Assembly (NCBI RefSeq): GCF_030758415.1
Contig: NZ_CP132334.1
Location: forward strand, 2,492,001-2,556,000
DNA from: Parvularcula sp. IMCC14364
Lineage (GTDB): Bacteria; Pseudomonadota; Alphaproteobacteria; Caulobacterales; Parvularculaceae
DNA: 64,000 nt
Reading direction: 5' to 3'
A model generated the notes under the pieces. That model saw only the letters and a program-made list of their open reading frames with translations. It had not been told where the DNA came from and made no database searches. Positions 36,125 to 46,495 of this stretch are shown here, piece after piece. The translations under genes and the position numbers were made by a program. How positions within the stretch are numbered: the stretch's first letter is position 1; each line of letters begins with the position of its first letter.

Positions 36125-36394
36125 ATATAAATCTCCAGATAGGGTCGCATCATGCGGCCCGATAAACAAAAATTACGGCCCGCCGAGTCAGTGGTAAAGT
36201 AAATTTTCTGTTACGCATGTGCGCTGCATCACCCAGAGGGCAACTCAGCTCGAGGCGAATGTGCACCTATTGCGCCAGCATTCACTTTTGCTTCACCCTG
36301 TCTTAAGTGAGAGGAAAGAGTTGACCATTATAAGGCAACCGGAAAGTCATGGCCGCCCTCAATTATCGGGACGGCAGGTAAGCAGGTATCCACG

Positions 36395-37978
36395 ATGGAC
36401 CAGTTAAGCGCACAGGACGCCCAGTTCCTGTATATGGAAGATGCCGATGTGGTGGCCAGTATCACGGCGGTACAGATTTGTGACCAGTCTACGGCGCCCG
36501 GCGGCACGGTGCGGTTCAAGGATATCATCGCAAAACTCGAGAGCCGCCTCTCCCATTCGCCGATCTATAACCGCCACCTGATGCGTGTGCCGATGGAACT
36601 GGATTTTCCCTATTGGGTGGAAGATCCGCATTTTGATATTGAAAACCATGTCCGCCATGCGCGGCTGCCGGAACCGGCAGACTGGCGGCAGTTCTGTATC
36701 CATGTGGCGCGGTATCACTCGCGGCCGCTCGATATGGGACGCCCTTTGTGGGAGGCATATATTGTCGAAGGACTCGACAATCTGGAAGGTGTGCCCAAAG
36801 GCTCCTTCGCGCTGATCTTCAAACTGCATCACGCCGCTGTGGATGGTGCCTCAGCCGCACAGTTTCTCGGCACATTGTGGGACGTGACGCCAGATGGCAT
36901 TCCTGGCCTGCCGGTTGAACCTGTCATGGGCGGCCATGGCACACACGCGCCGACCCTGCCGGGCACGCTGATGCGGGCAGCTGTCAACAATGCCCGCTCG
37001 CCGGTGCGCATGACACAGGCCGTGATGCGGTCAAGCCCACAGATATCCCGTGCCCTGATCAATGCCGGGCGCGCGCGCATTCGCAAGACAGGCGGCGTGC
37101 CGAAGACAGTTTTTAACGGCAAGGTTGGCCAGCAGAAAGTTTTCGATGCGACCCGGTTCAAGCTGTCTGATGTGAAAATCATCCGTACAGCCTATCCTGA
37201 AGCCAAGGTCAATGATGTGGTACTCGCCGTTTGCAGTGGCGGCGTGCGGCGTTACCTGAAATCCAAAGATGCCCTGCCCTCTGAGTCACTCGTGACGACG
37301 GCACCGATCAACACACGCGGCAATGACGGAGCCGACGGTGTCGCTGGCGGCGGCAATAATATTTCTGCGATGACAGTGCCATTGCACACCAACATCGCTC
37401 ATCCGGTGGAACGGCTGAAAGCGATTGTGCTCTCAACCCGCAAAACCAAGGCAGCCAAGGAAGGGCTCGCGGCCCGCCTGATGACAGACCTGACCCAGCA
37501 TGTACCAGCTGCCACCATGGCGCTGGCCAGTCGACTGGTCATTCAGAATTCCAACGCCGCACAGAACATCAGTAATTTGACAATCTCCAACGTGCCGGGG
37601 CCGCAGTTGCCACTTTATTTCTGCGGAGCAAAACTTGTGACCGGCTATGGCCTTGCTCCGCTGGCCAACGGGATGGGGTTGTTCATCTCTACACCGAGCT
37701 ATAATGGCGAGATTACATTCGGCGTAACCTCATCGCGTGAGATCATGCCCGATGTCGCCTTTTTTATTGAATGCCTTGAGAAGTCTTTTCAGGAATTACT
37801 GGCGGCAGCCACCCGGCGCCTTGAGGTCAATACGGCAGCCGAGGACGAACAGGCATCTGCGCAAAAGCCAAAACGGCGCAGGACACGGATCACCCGCGTT
37901 TCCGAAGCTGGCAGCAAGGCCAAAGCCAGAGCCACCCGGCGCTCAAAAGCCAATGGCAGCACCCGCCCCTCAACCTGA
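36395..37978 (+). CDS. Wax ester synthase/diacylglycerol acyltransferase
   Basis: This 527-residue acyltransferase has the active-site HHAAVDG motif (His145, His146, Asp150), PLWEAYIVEGL upstream and the NISNVPGPQLPLYFCG-type stretch (here TISNVPGPQLPLYFCGAKL) in the C-terminal domain, both typical of WS/DGAT enzymes. It makes storage wax esters or triacylglycerols from acyl-CoA at the inner membrane. A basic tail (RRRTRITRVSEAGSKAKARATRR) of about 50 residues follows. Gene ends within 9 bp of the convergent sulfotransferase. Confidence 0.92.
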   Translation: MDQLSAQDAQFLYMEDADVVASITAVQICDQSTAPGGTVRFKDIIAKLESRLSHSPIYNRHLMRVPMELDFPYWVEDPHFDIENHVRHARLPEPADWRQFCIHVARYHSRPLDMGRPLWEAYIVEGLDNLEGVPKGSFALIFKLHHAAVDGASAAQFLGTLWDVTPDGIPGLPVEPVMGGHGTHAPTLPGTLMRAAVNNARSPVRMTQAVMRSSPQISRALINAGRARIRKTGGVPKTVFNGKVGQQKVFDATRFKLSDVKIIRTAYPEAKVNDVVLAVCSGGVRRYLKSKDALPSESLVTTAPINTRGNDGADGVAGGGNNISAMTVPLHTNIAHPVERLKAIVLSTRKTKAAKEGLAARLMTDLTQHVPAATMALASRLVIQNSNAAQNISNLTISNVPGPQLPLYFCGAKLVTGYGLAPLANGMGLFISTPSYNGEITFGVTSSREIMPDVAFFIECLEKSFQELLAAATRRLEVNTAAEDEQASAQKPKRRRTRITRVSEAGSKAKARATRRSKANGSTRPST

Positions 37979-38731
37979 TATTGCCTTGCCATAGTTGTAC
38001 AACTCGAAATCACTAGCATAGTTGTGCATGAATTTTTCTGTCAGTTCAGGTGTATAAAATTCCTTAAGCTGATCGTCTGCATTTGTCGCATGCCAGGGAA
38101 TATCGCGCATGTCTTCCAGCATAGTGGGGTTGATGCGCTCAGCCACGTTTCGCCAGTCTTCCTCAAAGTTTTCAAACCTGCCGAGATAATGAAAATCAAG
38201 ATAGCCATTAAGCAATAACTCGCTCTGGGGTCGCCAATGCTTGTCCTGGTCGCGCTGTTTGGTCAGGTTGATAGCATCAAGAAATTGCTCAAAGGTGATA
38301 TCAACGTCTGCTTCTGCATCATGGCCCAAAGCACGTCTGACCTGTTTGACAGGGTTCTTCTTGCGATCAATCTTGTCAAGGTAAGCAGACAGAACGCGCG
38401 TGTACGGATTTCTGACGAAAGAAAACCGGAAGAACTTATCGCTGAAAAATACTTCGTGAAGCAGTTCATCGCTCAGGTGATAAGGCTTGACAACGGGCGA
38501 TTCGAATAATGTGGGATGTGGTACCTTGGCATCGTAATTCAGGCCTTCCGTTTCCAGCTTCATCAGAGCAAGCTTGATGGTGCTGCAGGCCACCTTTGGC
38601 GTTTCTACATATAGGTAGCGATGCTTGAGGGAAATCATGCAGTTGAGATTAAACTCATGCCATTTGATCCGTTTGTTCACGGACCTATGAAAATCCCTGT
38701 AGGAAATGATCTGTGCCTGCTCAACCTGCAT
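37970..38731 (-). CDS. Sulfotransferase-family protein
   Basis: This 253-residue protein resembles the Sulfotransfer_2 family. The PAPS-binding loop is ETPKVACSTIK (5'-phosphosulfate loop, residues ~42-52) and the 3'-phosphate region is FSFVRNPYTRVLSAYLDK. It transfers sulfate from PAPS to a carbohydrate or other acceptor, as judged by relatives. It ends inside the last 9 bp of the convergent wax synthase gene. The base composition is more A+T-rich than its neighbours, which might mean recent transfer. Confidence 0.87.
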   Translation of the reverse strand: MQVEQAQIISYRDFHRSVNKRIKWHEFNLNCMISLKHRYLYVETPKVACSTIKLALMKLETEGLNYDAKVPHPTLFESPVVKPYHLSDELLHEVFFSDKFFRFSFVRNPYTRVLSAYLDKIDRKKNPVKQVRRALGHDAEADVDITFEQFLDAINLTKQRDQDKHWRPQSELLLNGYLDFHYLGRFENFEEDWRNVAERINPTMLEDMRDIPWHATNADDQLKEFYTPELTEKFMHNYASDFELYNYGKAISG

Positions 38732-38930
38732 ACTATTACAACCTGCTCTCGTTTATGCGCCAGAAAGATCAACGTCCTACTCAGGATTGACCGGGATAGC
38801 AACAAGCTGCGCCTGACTGAACCAGACCCTTTGAACCAGCTTGACCACTGGCATTGAGTATTGCTGCACTGCAAAAAATTGTTACAGTCGACTCCAATAA
38901 AATCCGCAATCAGGATCAGGGAGATCGCAT

Positions 38931-39809
38931 ATGGCAGATATTCGGAAAATTGGTGTTATTGGTGCTGGCCAGATGGGCAACGGCATTGCCCATGTTTTCT
39001 CGCTGGCGGGCTTTGACATCGTTCTGAACGATATTGATGCGGATCAGATCACCAAGGCTCTTGGCATTATCGAGAAAAATCTTGGCCGTCAGGTGGCCAA
39101 GGGAAAGCTGGAAGCCGCAGACGCCGATGCCACACTGGCGCGCATCCAGAAATCGACCAGCATGGCAGACCTCACCGATTGTGATCTGGTGATCGAAGCC
39201 GCCACCGAGAACCCTGATCTGAAAAAGAAAATCCTCGGCGGCCTGTCAAAAGACCTCAAGCCGGAAGCAATGATTGCCACCAATACCTCCTCCATCTCGA
39301 TCACCGCTCTCGCCGCTTCTACCGATCGGCCAGAGAAGTTCATCGGTCTGCACTTCATGAACCCAGTGCCGGTGATGCAGCTGGTGGAAGTTATTCGGGG
39401 CATTGCGACCAGTCAGGAAACATTTGAAGCTGGCAAGATGCTGGTGGAGCGCCTTGGCAAGACCATGGCGGTGTCAGAAGATTTCCCGGCTTTCATCGTA
39501 AACCGTATTCTGATGCCAATGATCAATGAAGCGATCTACACGCTTTATGAAGGTGTTGGCACTGTTACGGCGATAGATACTGGCATGAAGCTTGGCACCA
39601 ATCACCCAATGGGCCCGCTCGAACTGGCAGACTTCATTGGTCTGGATACCTGCCTGTCCATCATGCAGGTGCTATATGAGGGACTTTCAGACTCCAAATA
39701 CCGCCCTTGCCCACTTCTCATCAAATATGTGGAAGCTGGCTGGCTGGGGCGCAAAACCGGACGCGGATTTTATGATTATTCGGGTGATGTGCCGGTCGCC
39801 ACACGCTGA
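38931..39809 (+). CDS. hbd: 3-hydroxybutyryl-CoA dehydrogenase
   Basis: This 292-residue enzyme oxidises 3-hydroxybutyryl-CoA to acetoacetyl-CoA with NAD(P). The Rossmann motif [17 protein letters not shown] starts at residue 7, the signature [21 protein letters not shown] lies near 137 with the catalytic His, and [19 protein letters not shown] and ADFIGLDT are typical of the C-terminal domain. AGGGAG lies upstream of the ATG. In many alphaproteobacteria it is next to etfBA; here that pair is 7.5 kb away. Confidence 0.95.
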   Translation: MADIRKIGVIGAGQMGNGIAHVFSLAGFDIVLNDIDADQITKALGIIEKNLGRQVAKGKLEAADADATLARIQKSTSMADLTDCDLVIEAATENPDLKKKILGGLSKDLKPEAMIATNTSSISITALAASTDRPEKFIGLHFMNPVPVMQLVEVIRGIATSQETFEAGKMLVERLGKTMAVSEDFPAFIVNRILMPMINEAIYTLYEGVGTVTAIDTGMKLGTNHPMGPLELADFIGLDTCLSIMQVLYEGLSDSKYRPCPLLIKYVEAGWLGRKTGRGFYDYSGDVPVATR

Positions 39810-39867
39810 GACATGCACCGCCCCTGCCCCTGCCCATGGGTGGCATTCACCAGGAAAAATTTTCTGC

Positions 39868-40200
39868 CTAGATGAATTTCAGGCCCGCAGTGTGCCCACG
39901 TTGCCAGACCACAAGACATCTGGACTTGATCCCTGATGAGGGGGCTTTGAGAAGGATCATGTCAGGCAGTTTGCTGGCGTGCTCCAGAACAATCCGGGCG
40001 CCATTCGGGCTGACATCCTTGATTACAACCTGCACAGGCTCGAAATTGCCATATTTGATCTTGCCATAGCGGTAACAGGTTATGCGTTCATTATCGCGCG
40101 GCATACGCGTTGACCGGACCCGTGGTGCAGTGGACACTACAGGTTTAGTGCTCGCGATTGTCTGAAATCGCTCTGTCAGCCGGTTGTTCTTCTTGCGCAT
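39868..40200 (-). CDS. PilZ-domain protein
   Basis: This 110-residue protein is a small PilZ-domain protein. The DVSPNGARI stretch (D-x-S-x-x-G) and the upstream RDNER (R-x-x-x-R) near residues 35-40 are the c-di-GMP-binding motifs, although the Arg motif is displaced from the usual position. If it binds c-di-GMP it may regulate motility or envelope functions. A CtrA-like motif lies upstream. Confidence 0.83.
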   Translation of the reverse strand: MRKKNNRLTERFQTIASTKPVVSTAPRVRSTRMPRDNERITCYRYGKIKYGNFEPVQVVIKDVSPNGARIVLEHASKLPDMILLKAPSSGIKSRCLVVWQRGHTAGLKFI

Positions 40201-40236
40201 CTCAACATCTCAATATCCCATCATGACAAGTTTGAG

Positions 40237-40251
40237 TTAACACACGCTAAA
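40237..40251. promoter_or_regulatory. CtrA-like half-site pair upstream of the PilZ gene
   Basis: TTAA (40237-40240), seven bases, then TAAA (40248-40251), one base off the CtrA consensus TTAA-N7-TTAA. It is about 40 bp upstream of the minus-strand PilZ gene. Confidence 0.2.
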
Positions 40252-40392
40252 ACTATCAGCCCGATCACCTGAATATTGCCCGCGTGTGTTAACTAATCTT
40301 TTCGTAAGTTTGCGCAATTGGCCGGATATGCGATAGCACCATCAATATGCGTCGCAAGAGGCGAAATCAAAGGGGACAAAAAGGGAAAATCC

Positions 40393-42294
40393 ATGCGTAA
40401 AACACTCTCCATATTACTCGCCACCACCATGCTGACTGCCTGTGGCAACGCGGATACAGATGCCGTCATGCCAGCATCAGAAGCAGAAACATCAGCTGTC
40501 ACTGCTGAGCAGGTCACTGACGCTGCGGCAATGGACGCAGAATCTGCGCGACTGAATATTTGGTTTGAAGAGAAATTCGAGGAGCAGCTCGCTTTCAGCC
40601 CGATCCAGCAGACTTTCCTCGGGCGCAAGACTGATTACGACAAGATTGACCAGTTCTCCCGCGCCGCGCAGCTAGAACAGCTGGACTGGCAGCGCCAGAG
40701 TGTCGCCGACATGAAAGCAGCGTTCGATTACGACCAGCTGACGCCGGAAGCCCAGATCTCCTGGGACATATGGGAATATCAGCTGGAATTGGCCGAAGCC
40801 GCCGTGCCATTCCAGTATAATGCTTATATTTTCGAGCAGATGCAGTCGATTCACTCTTTCTTCCCGCAGCTGCTGATCACCTTCCACAATGTCGAGACCG
40901 AAAGCGACATGGAAGCCTATATTTCACGGATCAATGAATCAGCGCGCGCCTTGCGCCAGTTGATTGACCTGTCGAAAGAAAATGCAGAACGCGGTGTACG
41001 CCCCCCGCGCTTTTCATTCGAATTCGTGATTGATGAAGCGTCAAAAATCATTACCGGCGTTCCTTTTGACGACAGCGAAAAGGACAGCGACATCTGGACC
41101 GATGTTCAGTCCGAACTGGCATCGCTTGTCGAGCGTGAAATCATCAGTCAGGACAGGGCTGATGAGTTTGAAGCGCAAGCCCGCACCGCCCTGACTGGTG
41201 ACTGGCAGTCTGCCTATGAGGAACTGATTGCCTGGCAGGAAGAGGACATTGTCAACACCACCGAAGACGCACAGGGCGTCAGCGCGCTGCCGGATGGTAT
41301 CGCCTATTACAATGAGCGCCTGACCAACCAGACGACAACCAATCTGACAGCGGATGAAATTCACGAAATTGGTCTGTCAGAGGTGGCAAGACTGCGCACA
41401 GAAATGATCACCATCAAGGACGAGTTTGGTTTTGACGGCGATCTGCCCGCATTCTTCAAATTCCTGCGCGATAACAAAGACGATGATCGCCTCTACTTCC
41501 CGAACGAAGATGAAGGCCGTCAGGGCTATATTGATGAGGCTACGGCTGCCATCGACAAGATCAAGGCTGTGCTGCCAGAATATTTTGGCATTTTGCCCAA
41601 GGCAGACCTTGAAGTTCGCCGGGTCGAAGCCTTCCGAGAACAGGATGGTGCTGCCCAGCATTATTTCCCTGGCACGCCGGATGGCGCACGCCCCGGTATC
41701 TATTACGCGCACCTGTCTGACATGAGCGCGCTGCCAAAGCGTGAACTTGAGGTGATTGCCTATCATGAAGGCCTGCCCGGACATCATATGCAGATCTCCA
41801 TTGCACAGGAGTTGGAGAGTGTCCCGACCTTCCGGACACAGGCTGGCTTCACTGCCTATGTGGAAGGCTGGGCGCTTTATTCCGAATGGCTTGCCAAGGA
41901 AATGCCGGGGACATACGAAGATTCCCTGTCAGAGTTTGGCCGGCTTGGTTCTGAAATGTGGCGCGCCGTCCGGCTTGTCGTTGATACAGGCCTTCATGCC
42001 AAAGGCTGGAGCGAAGAACAGGCTGTTGAGTATTTCCTTGCCAACACGGCAGCACCCGAAGCTCAGGCCGGATCGGAAGTTCAGCGCTATATCGTCCTGC
42101 CTGGTCAGGCGACAAGCTACAAGATTGGTATGCTGAAAATTCAGGAACTACGCCGGAATGCAGAAGCAGAACTTGGCGATGATTTTGATATCCGGGGCTT
42201 CCACGACACTGTGCTTGGTGGCGGTGCCATGCCGCTGACCATTCTTGAGCGCCGTGTGGAGCAGTGGGTTGAAAGCGTGAAATCAGCCACCTGA
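40393..42294 (+). CDS. DUF885-family metallopeptidase-like lipoprotein
   Basis: This 633-residue protein begins with a lipoprotein signal (MRKTLSILLATTMLTAC; lipobox LTAC, Cys17), followed by an Asp/Ala/Glu linker and a DUF885 domain. The hallmark HEGLPGHHMQISIAQE (a variant of HExxH) lies around residue 457, with an AYVEGWALYSEW segment and Glu ligand further on. DUF885 proteins are thought to be zinc peptidases. AAGGG lies upstream of the ATG at 40393. Confidence 0.88.
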   Translation: MRKTLSILLATTMLTACGNADTDAVMPASEAETSAVTAEQVTDAAAMDAESARLNIWFEEKFEEQLAFSPIQQTFLGRKTDYDKIDQFSRAAQLEQLDWQRQSVADMKAAFDYDQLTPEAQISWDIWEYQLELAEAAVPFQYNAYIFEQMQSIHSFFPQLLITFHNVETESDMEAYISRINESARALRQLIDLSKENAERGVRPPRFSFEFVIDEASKIITGVPFDDSEKDSDIWTDVQSELASLVEREIISQDRADEFEAQARTALTGDWQSAYEELIAWQEEDIVNTTEDAQGVSALPDGIAYYNERLTNQTTTNLTADEIHEIGLSEVARLRTEMITIKDEFGFDGDLPAFFKFLRDNKDDDRLYFPNEDEGRQGYIDEATAAIDKIKAVLPEYFGILPKADLEVRRVEAFREQDGAAQHYFPGTPDGARPGIYYAHLSDMSALPKRELEVIAYHEGLPGHHMQISIAQELESVPTFRTQAGFTAYVEGWALYSEWLAKEMPGTYEDSLSEFGRLGSEMWRAVRLVVDTGLHAKGWSEEQAVEYFLANTAAPEAQAGSEVQRYIVLPGQATSYKIGMLKIQELRRNAEAELGDDFDIRGFHDTVLGGGAMPLTILERRVEQWVESVKSAT

Positions 42295-42305
42295 TCCGGG
42301 TACCC

Positions 42306-42701
42306 ATGTCTGACCCACTGGACGCATCGCAAACAGCGCCAAAATTTGCCGCCCCTGACCCGGGCGAGATGGCGGCGTGGTATGTGACGCATCTGGGGTT
42401 CCCCAACCATGCTGTTTTTGACAATGGCAATTATGCGATCGTGCGCCGCGGCGCCCTGACAGTGCATTTCTGGCAATGTGCAGAGCGGCATATTGCCGAG
42501 AATACGGCCTGCTATACAGAATTATCCAGTGTGCAGGCCCTGAATGATCTCCATGCAGACCTTCTTTCTCGTTCACGGGAAGACGGCTTTGCACCAGGAC
42601 GGATTGAAAATGCCCCGGTCGATCAACCGGGGCACGGGATGCGCGAATTCCATGTCTGGGACCCGGCTGGCAACCTGATCGGTTTCGGGGCCAGCCTTTA
42701 G
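42306..42701 (+). CDS. VOC-family (glyoxalase/bleomycin-resistance fold) protein
   Basis: This 131-residue protein has the vicinal-oxygen-chelate fold: MAAWYVTHLGF at residues 21-31 and a C-terminal FHVWDPAGNLIGFGAS ending. The closest in pattern are bleomycin-resistance proteins that bind rather than cut. It lies 11 bp downstream of the DUF885 gene, so probably co-transcribed. The substrate is unknown. Confidence 0.8.
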   Translation: MSDPLDASQTAPKFAAPDPGEMAAWYVTHLGFPNHAVFDNGNYAIVRRGALTVHFWQCAERHIAENTACYTELSSVQALNDLHADLLSRSREDGFAPGRIENAPVDQPGHGMREFHVWDPAGNLIGFGASL

Positions 42702-42797
42702 CCTCAAATTCTGACCCTAGATGACAATATCATCTGTCAGATCAGCAATGGTGATATTCTGAATAATCAGTGTATCCCCATTCAGGCTTGTCAGGGG

Positions 42798-43265
42798 TTA
42801 TGCTGGTACCCTGACAATCATGGTTGCACCGCGCACATCTGCTATTTCAACGGTCGTGCCTTCTGCAAGGTCAGTGTCACTTTCAGCAATCCACTGGGTG
42901 TCACCATAGTTCACCTTGCCCTTGCCACCAGAAAAAGCCACCGAGACGACAGCGCGCTGGCCGACCTTCTGGGCACCGCGCTTATTCAGGTTTTCGTGGT
43001 CGGTCTTGCCGGATTGAAGCCATCTTTTTGCAAAGGGTGTACCATAAATGGTGAGTACGAATGTTATCGCGGCAAAAAGAAACAACTGTATGTGCCACTG
43101 ACCATCCAGTAACCAGATATCCGCCACGCCGACAATCACGGCGGCTGTGGCCGGCCATAAAACATATGTGGTGCCGGTTGTGATTTCGGCAATCAGCAGA
43201 ATAATGGCCAGAACCCACCAGTACCAGAATGGCATCTCCGCCAAAAATGTGATGATATCGCCCAT
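42798..43265 (-). CDS. NfeD-family membrane protein
   Basis: This 155-residue protein has about four helices in the first 90 residues and a C-terminal OB-fold domain (GQRAVVSVAFSGGKGKVNYGDTQWIAESD) typical of NfeD. NfeD proteins partner with SPFH/stomatin proteins, encoded just upstream here, and affect membrane microdomains. It is 29 bp downstream of that gene. Confidence 0.92.
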   Translation of the reverse strand: MGDIITFLAEMPFWYWWVLAIILLIAEITTGTTYVLWPATAAVIVGVADIWLLDGQWHIQLFLFAAITFVLTIYGTPFAKRWLQSGKTDHENLNKRGAQKVGQRAVVSVAFSGGKGKVNYGDTQWIAESDTDLAEGTTVEIADVRGATMIVRVPA

Positions 43266-43294
43266 CAGATCAATCCCTCCTTATACGCCAGTAC

Positions 43295-44260
43295 TTAATA
43301 ATTGCTGCTGGTTGATGGCGGCACAGAGCCATTTGCCCGCGGCGGCTCTTTTTCCAGGATGGTCTTGGTCAGCTCACCGATACCGCCGATAGACCCGACC
43401 AGTCCGGTCATTTCCGCCGGGACGATGACCAGTTTCTGTTGCGGCGAGATCGCGAGTTTTTCAAAGGCTTCCACATATTTCTGGGCCACAAAATAATTCA
43501 CGGCCTGCACATCCCCCTCAGCGATAGCCGCAGAGACATCAGCAGTTGCCTGCGCTTCAGCCTGTGCCTCACGTTCACGCGCCTCGGCGTCGCGGAACGC
43601 GGCTTCCTTGCGCCCTTCCGCCTCAAGAATGGCAGACTGCTTTTCGCCTTCGGCCCGGAGGATTGCCGATTGCTTCTCGCCTTCGGCCGTCAGGATTTCC
43701 GCCCGCTTGAGGCGCTCGGCTTTCATCTGCCGGGCCATTGCCTCGGTAATATCCGCTGGCGGTGTAAGATCCTTGATCTCGACACGTGTGACCTTAACGC
43801 CCCACGGGTTTGTCGCCGCATCAATGACGGAGAGAAGCCGACCATTGATGTCATCGCGCTTGGACAGGACTTCATCGAGATCCAGCGAGCCGATCACGGT
43901 CCGCACGTTGGTCATGGACAGGTTCTCGATTGCCCGGGGCAGATTGGAGACCTCATAGGCTGCCTGCGCGGCATCCATAATCTGGATGAAGGCCACAGCA
44001 TCAGCCCGCACCATGGCATTGTCCTTGGTGATCACTTCCTGAGACGGAATATCAATCACCTGTTCCATCATGTTCATTTTCCGCCCCACAGCATCAATGA
44101 ATGGCACCAGCAGGTGCAGGCCCGGACTGAGGGTTTTCTGATATTTCCCGAACCGCTCAATCGTATATTCAAAGCCCTGCGGCACGATCTTGACCGTTGA
44201 AAACAGAATGAAAATTGACAGCACCACCAGGATGCCCACGAAAATGCCTACCGGATCCAT
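43295..44260 (-). CDS. qmcA: SPFH/Band 7 (stomatin-like, QmcA type) protein
   Basis: This 321-residue protein has an N-terminal helix (residues 4-23), the band-7 domain with [29 protein letters not shown] (25-53) and [21 protein letters not shown], and a coiled-coil tail with repeated [31 protein letters not shown] units. It forms membrane microdomain scaffolds with NfeD. It is the first gene of the qmcA-nfeD pair. Confidence 0.94.
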   Translation of the reverse strand: MDPVGIFVGILVVLSIFILFSTVKIVPQGFEYTIERFGKYQKTLSPGLHLLVPFIDAVGRKMNMMEQVIDIPSQEVITKDNAMVRADAVAFIQIMDAAQAAYEVSNLPRAIENLSMTNVRTVIGSLDLDEVLSKRDDINGRLLSVIDAATNPWGVKVTRVEIKDLTPPADITEAMARQMKAERLKRAEILTAEGEKQSAILRAEGEKQSAILEAEGRKEAAFRDAEAREREAQAEAQATADVSAAIAEGDVQAVNYFVAQKYVEAFEKLAISPQQKLVIVPAEMTGLVGSIGGIGELTKTILEKEPPRANGSVPPSTSSNY

Positions 44261-44509
44261 ATATTATCCCTCTCTTTGTTTACCTTGTGTTCTAGATGTA
44301 GGAATCGGAATCTGCTGTTTCCAGACTTGAAAAGTCAGCCATGTGTACCGTTCCCTCTTTGAAAGCAGTGTTTTGGGGTGATTTTTCCAGATGACACTGC
44401 CTGCGATGGCGCTTTCGGGTCACTATGGTCAGATTCTTGCCTGTTATGCACTTAACGACAGCCTTAGTTGAGGCTACAGTTATTTTTGTCGCTAATTGGG
44501 GAAGTGTCG

Positions 44510-46411
44510 GTGGTGTACAAGTCGGGTTTCCTGAAAATACCGGGAGTGATAACGCTCGCAGCGATTGCCCTTTTTGCCAGCAAGGCAGCGGCGCAATCTC
44601 CCCATATCTATGAATTTCCGCCCCTGATTATCGCGGCCGATGAGGAAGTGCCCGGCCAGCCGACCTATCTGAACCCGGCGGTGCCGGCTGACAGCTACAA
44701 TTATATCATAACCGAGGATGGCGTTTATTCCACCCGGGACCCGATGGAGCTGCGCGAGCTGATTCCACCGGCAAGAAACACCGGCAGCGCCTGGAAGATT
44801 TACAAGACAGAATGGGACGAAGCCGATGAACGCGGCTATGAGGCTTTCGTCACCAGCCTTGGCCGGACCAAATGCGCCTCAATAGATGAATGCCTGCGCG
44901 ACCCGGCCAATCCGTACCGTGATCTTGAAGATGATACGATCTATCTCGGGGATTGCGCCGACATGGCCTATTTCCTGCGCGGATATTATGCCTGGAAAAA
45001 CGGGCTGCCATGGTCCTATCAGGATGCCATGCGCACGGCCAACGGAGCCGGCGAAGACCCGCGCTATTCCTCTGCCGGGAACATTGTCGCCAGCCGACGC
45101 TCGGTTATTACCCGCAGCGGCAGCAAGCCGGTCAATGCACCGGGCCTGCTGCGCCGTATCAGGGGAGAAGTGTCAACAGCCATGTTCCGTACACACCCTG
45201 TAACCGGGGCGCCGGAAGGTTTTGATGATTTCTATCCCGTGGCAATCGACCGGGAGCATGTGGTGCCCGGCTCCATTGTTTATGATGTCTATGGGCATGT
45301 GGGCCTTGTCTATGAGGTTGAAGAAGACGGCCGGGTGATGATTTTCTCCTCCCACCCTGACTTTTCCATCTCCCGGACTACCTATGGCGCCAACTTCATG
45401 CGCACAGGGCCAGAATTTGGCGGCGGCCTGAAAGCATGGCGCCCGATCAGACTGGTCGGAGCCACCAAGACAAGCGATGGCTCATATGTGGGCGGGCGCA
45501 TTGTGGCCACTGCCAATGAGGACCTGCCCGGGTTCTCCATGGTGCAATATGTTGGCAATGGACCGGAGGACACACGTAACTGGTCTATGGCTGAGTTTCA
45601 GTATGAAAACCGTGTGCTGAATTATTACGAATTTGTACGGCGCAGTCTGGCTGACCCGGATTATGCTTTTGACCCGATCCGTGAACTGCGCAACGCCATG
45701 ACAGCCATCTGCGGTGACCTGAAAGCCCGCAAAGTGGCCGTTGATGCCGCTGTGCGCGAAGGTGTTCACCTGAAAGATGCGCCGGAACGCCTGCCGGAAA
45801 ATATCTATGGTACCTATGGCACCTGGGAGAGTTTCTCCACCCCCTCACGCGATGCACGCCTGAAGACTGCCTTTCGTGAGTTGCGTTGGCTAACGGAAGA
45901 CCTGATCACCAAGCATCGTTATGGCCAGCCGGGCGTTGACTATACTGGCAACAATCTCACGGGCGATCTGCTGAACGCATTTGATGACGAAAAGAAGCGC
46001 TGTCAGATCACCTACCAGCGGATGGACCGATCGACCGTTGTGCTCAACATGAACCACATCATGGACCGCCTTTTTGACCTGTCTTTTGACCCCTATCACT
46101 GTCCGGAACGCCGCTGGGGCGCCAAAGGCAAAGAACTGGCGACCTGTCAGGAAACACCGGAAAAGGCGGCCTGGTATGATGCCCAGAAATATCTGCGCAA
46201 CCAGGTTGAACGCACCTACAGTGTGCGGATGAACTTTCGGCAGGATGAGTTGAAGTCACCGCTTCTTGCTGATGTCACGGACGGTGGCCTTGGCGCGGTA
46301 GCACCACCGGATATTCACATCAAAAAATATCTGATGAGCCAGGTCGGCATCCATCGCTCTGAGGAAGGCGACCTCGGCAAGGGGATTGCCGGCACTGAAA
46401 GCGCGAACTGA
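44510..46411 (+). CDS. Large secreted protein with possible papain-like Cys/His pair
   Basis: I do not recognise this ~633-residue protein. GTG at 44510 is preferred because GGGGAAG lies just upstream and the product starts with a signal peptide (KSGFLKIPGVITLAAIALFASKAAA^Q); GTG at 44513 and TTG at 44468 are alternatives. A Cys segment (TIYLGDCADMAYFLRGYYAWKNGLPWSYQDA, ~residue 145) and a later His segment (GSIVYDVYGHVGLVYEVEEDGRVMIFSSHP, ~260) recall the Cys-then-His order of papain-like and NlpC/P60-type enzymes. Function is otherwise unknown. The second half is unmatched. Confidence 0.72.
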   Translation: MVYKSGFLKIPGVITLAAIALFASKAAAQSPHIYEFPPLIIAADEEVPGQPTYLNPAVPADSYNYIITEDGVYSTRDPMELRELIPPARNTGSAWKIYKTEWDEADERGYEAFVTSLGRTKCASIDECLRDPANPYRDLEDDTIYLGDCADMAYFLRGYYAWKNGLPWSYQDAMRTANGAGEDPRYSSAGNIVASRRSVITRSGSKPVNAPGLLRRIRGEVSTAMFRTHPVTGAPEGFDDFYPVAIDREHVVPGSIVYDVYGHVGLVYEVEEDGRVMIFSSHPDFSISRTTYGANFMRTGPEFGGGLKAWRPIRLVGATKTSDGSYVGGRIVATANEDLPGFSMVQYVGNGPEDTRNWSMAEFQYENRVLNYYEFVRRSLADPDYAFDPIRELRNAMTAICGDLKARKVAVDAAVREGVHLKDAPERLPENIYGTYGTWESFSTPSRDARLKTAFRELRWLTEDLITKHRYGQPGVDYTGNNLTGDLLNAFDDEKKRCQITYQRMDRSTVVLNMNHIMDRLFDLSFDPYHCPERRWGAKGKELATCQETPEKAAWYDAQKYLRNQVERTYSVRMNFRQDELKSPLLADVTDGGLGAVAPPDIHIKKYLMSQVGIHRSEEGDLGKGIAGTESAN

Positions 46412-46495
46412 CACGCCTGCTGCCGTAAGATACAATCTCATTCGACAAACGGGACGTGCGACACTATGTGTTGAGCCTGAAAAGGAACACAGATC

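Noticed and set aside
43439-44200. 253-codon plus-strand frame opposite the SPFH gene
   Set aside because: Antisense to a gene with clear band-7 sequence; repeats in the coiled coil produce the open frame.
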